Of a stretch of DNA of 16,615 nt, positions 1-6,116 are shown in pieces. The notes under the pieces were generated by a model that ran no database searches, was not told where the DNA came from, and was given only the letters and a program-made list of their open reading frames with translations. Position numbers and translations under genes: made by a program. Each line of letters starts with the position of its first letter. The stretch's first letter is position 1. The DNA is taken from positions 1 to 16,615 of the forward strand of contig URGA01000041.1 in assembly GCA_900547275.1 (NCBI GenBank). The letters run 5' to 3'. This DNA comes from an uncultured Oscillospiraceae bacterium. GTDB lineage: Bacteria > Bacillota > Clostridia > Oscillospirales > Acutalibacteraceae.

Positions 1-54
1 TTCTACCATTTTGGTGCTTTTTTGTACTGTCTGCACAATTTGGGGCAGTTCAAT

Positions 55-1167
55 TCATGAGTTGCTTTTTTCTTTTCTGAATTCTTCTCTGATTTCCGAT
101 ATTGATTTCAGTTCGTTATTTCTCATTACATACCAATAATTAAAACCGTTTAACCGTTTAGCCTTGGCTTGCCTTACTTGAGCTATACATGTATGCATAT
201 CTACTTCTTTTTCATGATAAAGCAATTTGCCGTTGGGCAACAGTTTTGCCTGAGCTTGCCCGTCTTTTGTATAAAACCATTCGTTGGCAGTAAAATAATT
301 GCTTTCAATCATTTCCTCCATTGTTGCACGAACCGGTTTTTCATCAAATTTCGCCTTCGATATATCGGTTTCAATATATTCTGTATTATCTAATCTTATT
401 TTTCCGTATTCACAGTATTTTTTATCTCTCTCGATCATGATGTAATTTCTTCCGAGAGATTTTGCGGCAACGCCTGTAGTCATTGTTCCGCCAAACGGGT
501 CCAATATAATATCCCCCGCATTTGAACTAACAGCGATTATTCTTTGGAGCAACTCCAGCGGCTTTTGTGTGCTGTGAAGTTTTTTCCCGTTTTCATCTTT
601 CAGCCTCTCACTGCCGGAGCAAACGGAAAATCTCCAAACGGAGCCCATTTGTTTTCTTATTCCGTTTTGATAATCTTCCGCCGTCACAGTATCTTTGTTT
701 AATTCTTTGGCGGTTTTATAATTAAAAGTGTACTTGCTCTTTGCGCTTTTTGTTGCCCAAATCAAAGTTTCATGGCTGTTGTTCAGACGCGTTCCTTTAA
801 AATTCGGCGTAGGGTTAGTTTTATGCCAAATTACGTCGTTGATTATCCAAAAGCCCAGTTTCTGCATTATGGCTCCGATTGTATAGATGCACTGCATTCC
901 TCCGATAACCCAAATGGAGCCGTTTGGTTTTAATATTCTTTGACATTGCGACAACCATTGCTCGGTAAAATTCTCATAACTCTCCAGAGAAGAAAACTTG
1001 TCCCATTCATCATCGCATCCGTCAAATTCTGAGCCTTCAACTCTTGTTAAACTGCCTTCCACCCTCATCCAATAAGGCGGGTCTGCAAATATTAAATTTA
1101 CGGAGTTGTTGGGAATTTTCTTCAGTTCTTCCAGAGAGTCTCCGTTTATTATTGTATTCAGCTCCAT
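55..1167 (-). CDS. HinfI/CcrM-type adenine-N6 DNA methyltransferase with C-terminal RAMA domain
   Basis: This 370-aa protein should transfer a methyl group from S-adenosylmethionine to adenine in DNA. Motif IV DPPY lies at residues 29-32, followed by the WMRVEG...DDEWDKF block I recognise from M.HinfI relatives. NDVIWHKTNP (110-119), HSTQKP (198-203) and the AdoMet-binding region DPFGGTMTTG (223-232) follow. Residues about 285-366 (NEWFY...GFNYWYVMRNN) match the RAMA domain that ends M.HinfI and CcrM, so GANTC is the likely target; this is inference from family likeness. Motif I is atypical: the last glycine of the usual FxGxG is Met229. The ATG start is supported by AGAGG about 9 nt upstream on the minus strand. 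No restriction partner is visible, so it is an orphan within this window. It may protect or regulate the element. Confidence 0.9.
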   Translation of the reverse strand: MELNTIINGDSLEELKKIPNNSVNLIFADPPYWMRVEGSLTRVEGSEFDGCDDEWDKFSSLESYENFTEQWLSQCQRILKPNGSIWVIGGMQCIYTIGAIMQKLGFWIINDVIWHKTNPTPNFKGTRLNNSHETLIWATKSAKSKYTFNYKTAKELNKDTVTAEDYQNGIRKQMGSVWRFSVCSGSERLKDENGKKLHSTQKPLELLQRIIAVSSNAGDIILDPFGGTMTTGVAAKSLGRNYIMIERDKKYCEYGKIRLDNTEYIETDISKAKFDEKPVRATMEEMIESNYFTANEWFYTKDGQAQAKLLPNGKLLYHEKEVDMHTCIAQVRQAKAKRLNGFNYWYVMRNNELKSISEIREEFRKEKSNS

Positions 1168-1248
1168 AAATCAGTGCCTCTTTATTTCCTCTTGAAAAAT
1201 CAGGTTTTTAACAATATAACGCTTTGCCAGCGATTGAAATTCCTGTTT

Positions 1249-1277
1249 ATGATAACATATTTTTTATCAAAAGTAAA
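1249..1277 (-). promoter_or_regulatory. Possible promoter of the methyltransferase gene
   Basis: Read on the minus strand, TTTACT (1277-1272) and TATCAT (1254-1249) are separated by 17 nt and lie about 80 nt before the methyltransferase ATG. Both boxes deviate from consensus and the DNA is AT-rich, so this is only a candidate. Confidence 0.3.
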
Positions 1278-1318
1278 ACCGGAAAAAGTCATCTGTAAAA
1301 TTCAATCATTTTTCACAA

Positions 1319-1350
1319 AAAAGAGCAAGTTTTTCACGCTTTGCTCTTTT
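1319..1350. terminator. Bidirectional terminator-like hairpin
   Basis: Arms AAAAGAGCAA (1319-1328) and TTGCTCTTTT (1341-1350) pair perfectly around a 12-nt loop. T-rich tracts follow in both directions: TTTTAATTTTTTTA on the plus strand and six T on the minus strand. It sits upstream of the minus-strand methyltransferase, so it could stop transcripts entering from the right. Confidence 0.5.
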
Positions 1351-1696
1351 AATTTTTTTACTTTTTACATTATTGTAGGCTGTAATATCCATTGATTTAT
1401 AATAATATCAATGATATTTTGTTAAAATTCATTTATCTCATTCTCGATTTCCCCCGCAGTTAAGCCAAATTTTATGACGAATAGCAAAAGTTAAGTCCTT
1501 TATGCATAATAATTTTTTTATGTTAAAAAAATTAATTATGAGAACAACAATATTAAATCACTTATACAATCGACAACACAAATTAAATTTCGATTGTTCA
1601 TATCAGCATCGAAGATGCAACTTATCATTTTAAACAGAAGTTCTCCTTATTCATTTTACACAACTTAAATTTTTAGAATTTTGCAATACTTATTTA

Positions 1697-1734
1697 ATGA
1701 AATCCTTAGGATTTCGTGCGGGTGTATTTTTGAA
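1697..1734 (+). repeat. Hairpin-plus-tail element A
   Basis: Stem GAAATCC/GGATTTC with a TTA loop (1699-1715), extendable by an A-T and a G-T pair to 1697-1717. It is followed by the tail CGGGTGTATTTTTGAA (1719-1734). The tail differs at one of 16 positions from that of element C, while the stem sequence is unrelated. Confidence 0.55.
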
Positions 1735-1857
1735 TACAAAAAAATATCGGCTATGCAAAGCATAAGCCTACAACACAAAAGAAACAACAAAAAAATACAA
1801 CACAAGTTACTAATCTAAAAGGAGACTTGATAAATCAAGTCTTACTGAATTAAAAAT

Positions 1858-1889
1858 GGGCGTAAAACGCCCTCGGGTTATTTTGTGAA
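1858..1889 (+). repeat. Hairpin-plus-tail element B
   Basis: Stem GGGCGT/ACGCCC with an AAA loop (1858-1872), one T, then CGGGTTATTTTGTGAA (1874-1889). This tail matches element A at 12 of 16 positions without gaps. It is the least similar of the four. Confidence 0.5.
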
Positions 1890-2027
1890 AGAAATGAAAG
1901 ACTTTTCTTGAATTTCTACAAATTACACTACGAAAGGATATGAACAAAAAAGTTATGAAAACAAATAAAAACAGAATTTTAAGGAGGCGATACCTTAAAC
2001 GAATTACAAATTACACTTGGTGAAAAA

Positions 2028-2061
2028 GCAGGCATAAATGCCTGCCGGGTGTAGTTTTGAA
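2028..2061 (+). repeat. Hairpin-plus-tail element C
   Basis: Stem GCAGGCA/TGCCTGC with a TAAA loop (2028-2045), followed directly by CGGGTGTAGTTTTGAA (2046-2061). The likeness to element A continues into the following C-AAAAAAA run. Confidence 0.55.
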
Positions 2062-2251
2062 CAAAAAAAGTTTTACTATTACATAAAGGAGTGAGCAAAA
2101 ATTAAAATACTTAAAATTCATTTGAAAGGTTGTGATCAATATGTAAATAACTGTTGCTAATTCCAAATAGCACATAAGTGCTTGTTGATGTTTTTGTGAT
2201 TAATGTTTTCCTTACTTGTTTTAATAAATTTTTCTTCCTTGTTTTGAGAAA

Positions 2252-2290
2252 GGGGGCTGCGTTAGGCAGCCCCCCGAGTGTTTTTTTGGA
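2252..2290 (+). terminator. Strong terminator-like hairpin; also hairpin-plus-tail element D
   Basis: Stem GGGGGCTGC/GCAGCCCCC with a GTTAG loop (2252-2274) is followed by CGAGTG and seven T (2281-2287). On the plus strand this is a good intrinsic terminator about 180 nt before the 488-aa gene. It may close an upstream transcript or act as an attenuator. Its tail CGAGTGTTTTTTTGGA (2275-2290) matches element A at 13 of 16 positions, so it also belongs to that series. Confidence 0.6.
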
Positions 2291-2326
2291 GCATTTAGGA
2301 AAGATGAAATTCTTTTCTGTTGCTTG

Positions 2327-2414
2327 AGACTGCATCTTGAAATCAAAAATCTCTTCTTCTTTTGGTTTCTCCTTTCTTTCTTCGTTATATTTACTTGATT
2401 TCAAGATACAGTCT
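2327..2414. repeat. 20-bp near-perfect inverted repeat around a pyrimidine-rich spacer
   Basis: AGACTGCATCTTGAAATCAA (2327-2346) and its near reverse complement (2395-2414) flank 48 nt. Within the spacer the plus strand is almost all C and T. The one mismatch is C-A in a plus-strand RNA but a G-U pair in a minus-strand RNA. The right arm ends 55 nt before the start of the 488-aa gene. Confidence 0.7.
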
Positions 2415-2469
2415 TGCATACAAAATAATTTTCAATTTATTTTTAATTAAGAAAGAGGTGAATTAAATT

Positions 2470-3936
2470 TTGAACAATGATTATTACGTTCAAAAATATG
2501 CTAAAGCAATTGCAGAACACATTTTTTCCGAAAATAACTGCAGCTCAGAAAATTGCGCCGTTTATACTTTGGTTCCCGTTAGCTGTATCCGCCTTGTAAA
2601 AGACGGTCACGAAACGCCTGCGCTTACAGAAGATATTAACGGTAAAACGGGCAATCTGAAAATTGATATTGTTTTATGCGTAAAAAAAGAAATAGCATTA
2701 TGCGTGATGTTAAATCCCGACACCAGGCTGTCAAAACATTTCCAAGGTCCGCTGCGCGGATTGCCTTTTAGCGAGCCTTCTCACGCGTGCAGTATCGGCA
2801 CTTTTGCGTCTTACGCAAAAACCGCGCTGGAAAGATACGCAGAAAAAAGCGCCGACAAAACTGTAAAACACGCGCTTTCTGTTTATTCCGTAAAATCTCT
2901 GTGCTCAATGAATTCTGACATTTCGGAATATGACAATGAGAAAATAGATAATGTGCTGATGAAGGCGCGCGCTGTTGACGAGAATTTAAATATTACCGAG
3001 TACGGCAGTGCCTGCGGCATAATGTGCTGTTATTCTTCAAGCCCTCACGAGCCGCACGGGTTCAAAAAATCATTTAAAGCGTCTGCAAACAGTCCCGAAG
3101 TATTTGTAACAAAAAAGTATTTCAAGCTGAAATCTTCGGAAGATAAAGGCTCTTTGATGCCTTTGGAAGACCGCTTGAAATGTATTGATGAAGGAATTCC
3201 GTGTGAAAAAGCATACGGACAGATTTTGGCAAAAAAGCTGAATACATTTCTCAATACTTCGCTCAGAGAAATCATGAGAAGTAATAAATCAATCTATTTT
3301 CATCTTCTCAATGATATTGCAGATGCAAAAAAATTCATATCGAAGTCTGTTCCTAATGCTCCTCAGCCTGAAAAGATAATAACATACGGAGACCTGGTGA
3401 ATTTCCTTTACCGTATGGACAGTCTTAGCACCGGAATAGATTTCAACTACAACGATTTCAATATACTCTTTTCTAACATTCTCGTTGATTTAGGCGAATT
3501 TGTTTACAACAGTAAATACAAACCAAGTCCCTGCCGCGCCCGCAAGGCGGCAGAACCTAAGCAGAGAGAACCCAAAAGTTTGGAAGAGCGTCTGAAAGCA
3601 CTTGGCAGTAAAGAAGATTTAGCCGTTTCAGTATATTCAATGCCGCTGGGTCAGTATTATTATGCCGCCTCTCTGCTGATAAACAGCAATTATCCTAACT
3701 GGCTTTGCAGAGAAAAGCTGCTGAAAAACCCGAAATTCATATTTGCTGTTCAGGACACATCAGCGTTGAAAAAAAGTGTCGCTCATGCAGTCTTAAACGA
3801 AAGAATAGATCTCTATCAAAGAAACGATAACGACTGCACTGCCACCGACTTATACGCATCTTTGCTGTTTAATATATTGATTTTACCGTTGGTTGATATG
3901 AACAAAATTAAAGAACAAAAAATAATTAAAACATAA
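2470..3936 (+). CDS. Unrecognised 488-aa protein, first gene of the ClpP/VirD4-like operon
   Basis: I do not recognise a family. The protein is predicted soluble, with no signal peptide or membrane segment, and carries many scattered cysteines. Residues about 50-80 (KIDIVLC...IALCVML) look like a beta-hairpin. A charged, proline-containing linker at about 350-370 (PSPCRARKAAEPKQREPKS) separates a larger N-terminal part from a helical C-terminal part of about 115 residues. The start is TTG at 2470, supported by AAGAGGTG ending 9 nt upstream; the next in-frame ATG is far inside. The gene lies 15 nt before clpP and shares its strand, so the two are very likely co-transcribed. A role as adaptor, substrate or regulator of the protease or ATPase is possible but is only inferred from position. 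Confidence 0.85.
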   Translation: MNNDYYVQKYAKAIAEHIFSENNCSSENCAVYTLVPVSCIRLVKDGHETPALTEDINGKTGNLKIDIVLCVKKEIALCVMLNPDTRLSKHFQGPLRGLPFSEPSHACSIGTFASYAKTALERYAEKSADKTVKHALSVYSVKSLCSMNSDISEYDNEKIDNVLMKARAVDENLNITEYGSACGIMCCYSSSPHEPHGFKKSFKASANSPEVFVTKKYFKLKSSEDKGSLMPLEDRLKCIDEGIPCEKAYGQILAKKLNTFLNTSLREIMRSNKSIYFHLLNDIADAKKFISKSVPNAPQPEKIITYGDLVNFLYRMDSLSTGIDFNYNDFNILFSNILVDLGEFVYNSKYKPSPCRARKAAEPKQREPKSLEERLKALGSKEDLAVSVYSMPLGQYYYAASLLINSNYPNWLCREKLLKNPKFIFAVQDTSALKKSVAHAVLNERIDLYQRNDNDCTATDLYASLLFNILILPLVDMNKIKEQKIIKT

Positions 3937-3951
3937 AGGAGGCTGATAAAT

Positions 3952-4524
3952 ATGCCAAATATAATCAAAGAAACGTGCAGCGGAACTGTACTTTACACAA
4001 TTCAGGATTATATGCTGAAAAAGCGCGAAATCGAATGTGTGGGTGAAATCAATTCGCAAACCGTAAATTCTCTTATCCGTCAGATAAGATACCTCGCAAG
4101 CGAGGACGACGAAAAAGAAATCACAATGTTCATAAACAGTCCCGGCGGTGAGATAACCAGCGGACTTGCATTGTACGATGTTATGAAATCCGTTAACTGC
4201 CCGATACGCACAATATGCACAGGCATGGCGGCGAGCATGGCGGCAATTCTGTTTACTGCCGGAGACCAACGAGACATTTTTGAACACGCGCGGGTTATGA
4301 TCCATGACCCTCAGCTGGTGCAGGGCTACGGCGGAAGCACACTAACGGTCAAGGCAGTTGCCGAAGACATGATGCGCATCCGTGAAATCACCTGCAAGAT
4401 ACTTGCCGAGCACACAGGCAAAGACCTTGAAGAAATTTACGATAAAACAGCAAAAGACACGTACTTCTGCGCTGACGAAGCCGTGCAATACGGCCTTGCA
4501 GACAGAATAATTCACAAAATATAA
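3952..4524 (+). CDS. ClpP-family serine peptidase (accessory, divergent)
   Basis: This 190-aa ClpP-type peptidase has a full triad: Ser95 in GMAASMA, His118 in MIHDP and Asp169 in KDTYF. Other ClpP marks are INSPGG (61-66), the oligomerisation-helix region ILAEHTGKDLEEIYD (150-164) and ADEAVQYGLADRI (174-186). Length matches mature ClpP and no long propeptide is seen. The N-terminal 25 residues and the substitutions around MIHDPQLVQGYGG differ from housekeeping ClpP, so this is an accessory copy. AAAGGAGG lies about 9 nt before the ATG. No ClpX, ClpA or ClpC partner is encoded nearby; the next gene, 17 nt after its stop, is a VirD4-like ATPase. It could use a host Clp ATPase, act alone on small peptides, or work with the neighbouring proteins. 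ClpP-like maturation proteases are also known in phages, but no capsid or portal gene is present here. Confidence 0.9.
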   Translation: MPNIIKETCSGTVLYTIQDYMLKKREIECVGEINSQTVNSLIRQIRYLASEDDEKEITMFINSPGGEITSGLALYDVMKSVNCPIRTICTGMAASMAAILFTAGDQRDIFEHARVMIHDPQLVQGYGGSTLTVKAVAEDMMRIREITCKILAEHTGKDLEEIYDKTAKDTYFCADEAVQYGLADRIIHKI

Positions 4525-4541
4525 AAAGAAAGGATGATTTG

Positions 4542-5858
4542 ATGAAAACAATGAAAAACAAATCAAACACAAACCAAAAAGCCGGCAGAAGAATTCTGGC
4601 AAAAGGCTGTTACATAAGCAACGACACATGGGCAACGGGGCTTAACAACAATGATATTATCATAGGCCCCAGCGGCTCAGGCAAAACCCGCGGTTATGTA
4701 AAGCCTAACATACTCCAGTGCAACGAGAGCATGATTATTGCTGATACCAAGGGCAATTTGATAAAAGAGCTGAAAAGCCCTCTTGAAAAAGCCGGATATA
4801 AAGTAATCGACATGAACTTTAAGAATTTGGCAAATTCTTACGGCTACAATCCCTTTGATTACGTTCGCTATGACGAAGCAAACGAAAGATACAACGAACA
4901 GGACATTTTGACCATCGCCGCCGCGGTTATACCCAAACCAACCAGCAAAACGGATCCGTTCTGGGAACTTGCGGCAAGAATGTACTTTACAAGCGCCGTT
5001 GCGTACACCTTGGAGTGTCTCCCAAAAAACGAGCACAACCTTGACAGCGCAATCACACTGTCTCTGCAAATTTCCAACGGGAATTACGGCAAACTTATCG
5101 ACGAACTGGAGCAGGTTAATCCACGCAGTCTTGCCGTAAAGACTTATAATCTGTTTAAAGACACCTGCCGCAGTGAAAAAACAGAAGCCAGTATTCTTGC
5201 CATTCTGGGAGAAAAATTCAACGGTCTGATGATCAATGAACTTCTCAGAATGTACAAAAAAGAAGACAGGATTGATTTCAGCGCGCTGGGAAGAGAAAAG
5301 ACAGCGGTATTTCTCTCAATAAGCGATACCGACAGGTCTAAAGACAGAATAATAAGTCTCTTTTACACACAGGCGCTTCAGGTGCTTTGCAACAGTGCGG
5401 ATTTTGACTACGACGACTGCCGTCTGCCTGTGCCTGTAAGATTTATTCTTGATGACTTTGCCACAAATGCTTACATTCCTGATTTTGACAATATAATTTC
5501 AGTAATCCGCTCACGCGAGATCTATGTAAGCATAATTCTGCAAAGCATAACTCAGCTTGACGCGCTTTACGGCTCAAGAAAAGCAAAAACAATAATCAAC
5601 AACTGTGACAACTGCTTATACTTAGGCGGTCAGGATATTGAAACAGCAAGCTACATGAGCTATAAAGCCAACAAATCAATTACAACGATACTGAATATGC
5701 CTTTGGAAGAAGCGTATCTCTTTACCAGGGGCAGCGAACCGCGGAAAGTAGAAAAATACGATCTGACGGAACACACAAGATATCGCGAACTTACTGAAAG
5801 CCGCAATATATCTGTTGAAAAGAAAAATACGAAAGGATGTGATGCATATGGGATTTGA
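4542..5858 (+). CDS. VirD4/TraG-type ATPase without membrane anchor
   Basis: This 438-aa P-loop ATPase belongs to the type IV coupling protein family. Walker A GPSGSGKT is at residues 42-49. IIADTKGNLIKEL (65-77), the NPFDYVRYDE block (103-112), Walker B FILDDFATN (301-309; LDEFA is more usual) and QSITQLDALYG...NCDNCLYLGGQD (334-365) follow. Family members normally move relaxase-DNA complexes to a conjugation channel at the membrane. This one lacks the N-terminal transmembrane segments and is short, so it would be soluble. I chose ATG 4542 over TTG 4539 because GAAAGG then has normal spacing of 8 nt. No relaxase or other secretion gene is visible. It may serve mobilisation with a partner in trans, or act in the operon with ClpP and the 488-aa protein. 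Its end overlaps the next small gene. Confidence 0.88.
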   Translation: MKTMKNKSNTNQKAGRRILAKGCYISNDTWATGLNNNDIIIGPSGSGKTRGYVKPNILQCNESMIIADTKGNLIKELKSPLEKAGYKVIDMNFKNLANSYGYNPFDYVRYDEANERYNEQDILTIAAAVIPKPTSKTDPFWELAARMYFTSAVAYTLECLPKNEHNLDSAITLSLQISNGNYGKLIDELEQVNPRSLAVKTYNLFKDTCRSEKTEASILAILGEKFNGLMINELLRMYKKEDRIDFSALGREKTAVFLSISDTDRSKDRIISLFYTQALQVLCNSADFDYDDCRLPVPVRFILDDFATNAYIPDFDNIISVIRSREIYVSIILQSITQLDALYGSRKAKTIINNCDNCLYLGGQDIETASYMSYKANKSITTILNMPLEEAYLFTRGSEPRKVEKYDLTEHTRYRELTESRNISVEKKNTKGCDAYGI

Positions 5859-5982
5859 TTGGGAATATTTATTGGACGCTGAAGGCGAAGACATCGCCGA
5901 AGCATATGAAGACGCCGTTTACGAAGCGAATGAATATTTCAAAAATCACTATACGCCGACACAAGAGCCTGTGCAGGATTGA
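5848..5982 (+). CDS. Small acidic protein of 44 aa, unknown function
   Basis: A short ORF begins inside the end of the VirD4-like gene (11-nt overlap, different frame) and stops at 5982. It starts MGFDWEYLLDAEGEDIAEAY and is rich in Glu, Asp and aromatic residues, with a probable single helix. The sequence GAAAGGATGTG upstream nearly matches the full anti-Shine-Dalgarno complement and favours ATG 5848; ATG 5842 in the same frame would add two residues. Overlap and a terminator that starts within its last codons support it as the last gene of the operon. I do not recognise the family. Small acidic partners of ATPases or antirestriction-like DNA mimics look similar, but nothing specific supports either. 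Confidence 0.6.
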   Translation: MGFDWEYLLDAEGEDIAEAYEDAVYEANEYFKNHYTPTQEPVQD

Positions 5983-6003
5983 TAACCCTGCGCAGGCTTT
6001 TTT
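5966..6003 (+). terminator. Intrinsic terminator of the ClpP/VirD4-like operon
   Basis: AGCCTGTGCAGG (5966-5977) pairs with CCTGCGCAGGCT (5987-5998), with one T-G wobble and a 9-nt loop, followed by six T (5998-6003). The left arm overlaps the end of the 44-aa gene. Confidence 0.85.
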
Positions 6004-6016
6004 ATCCTTAGTTTTA

Positions 6017-6045
6017 TTTACAAGAAATTCAATTTATATTATAAT
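6017..6045 (+). promoter_or_regulatory. Sigma-A promoter for the helicase-initiator gene
   Basis: TTTACA (6017-6022), a 17-nt spacer and TATAAT (6040-6045). It lies after the operon terminator and about 70 nt before the next start codon, so this gene is probably transcribed on its own. Confidence 0.75.
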
Positions 6046-6116
6046 CGATATAGTAAAAATTCGGCGCACGGCGCATTATGAATTACAGAATTATTTAATT
6101 ATGAGGCTGTGAAACT

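Larger units (their letters stand above)
1351..2469. other. Long AT-rich spacer dense in hairpins, no convincing gene
   Basis: About 1.1 kb without a supportable coding region. It holds many inverted repeats: 1384-1418 (one bulged C), 1510-1534 (11-bp arms, TGT loop), 1566-1597 (ACAATCGA/TCGATTGT), 1606-1618 (GCATC-GAA-GATGC), 1697-1717, 1749-1768, 1823-1842 (AGACTTGAT/ATCAAGTCT), 1858-1872, 1978-1999 (TTTAAGG/CCTTAAA around an SD-like loop), 2028-2045, 2252-2274 and 2327-2414. SD-like AAGGAG words occur at 1819, 1981 and 2086 but none has a well-placed start codon and a real ORF. ACAAATTACACT occurs twice (1918-1929, 2006-2017). The content suits a structured RNA, an attenuator series, or an origin/transfer region acting as single-stranded DNA. 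The sequence alone does not decide between these. Confidence 0.6.

Noticed and set aside
1..54. Possible end of another feature left of the methyltransferase
   Set aside because: Too short to judge; no clear terminator, start codon with SD, or known repeat can be read in it.
1174..1395. 73-aa plus-strand open frame
   Set aside because: Low-complexity translation rich in Phe and Leu across the methyltransferase leader and a terminator-like hairpin; no SD.
1940..2023. 27-codon very basic open frame after AAAGGAT
   Set aside because: The SD lies only 2 nt before the ATG, the frame crosses a hairpin and a 12-nt repeat, and there is no sign of coding selection. Lys/Arg richness follows from A-rich DNA.
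2101..2160. Short open frame from ATT after AAGGAG, ending in two Cys codons
   Set aside because: ATT starts are very rare and nothing else supports the peptide.
1697..2290. CRISPR array or type III toxin-antitoxin RNA repeats
   Set aside because: The stems differ, spacing is uneven (155, 172, 229 nt), tails are only 16 nt, and no cas or ToxN-like gene is present.
2111..2419. 102-aa minus-strand open frame before the 488-aa gene
   Set aside because: It runs through the GC-rich terminator hairpin and both arms of the 20-bp inverted repeat, has low-complexity composition, and shows no SD at its start.
2620..2720. PD-(D/E)xK nuclease core in the 488-aa protein
   Set aside because: The hairpin-like stretch lacks the Glu and Lys of the motif (CVMLN in their place), so no nuclease call can be supported.
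3952..5858. VirD4-like protein as a true Clp unfoldase
   Set aside because: No IGF/LGF-type ClpP-docking tripeptide was found in the ATPase or in the 488-aa protein; only the gene pairing supports a link.
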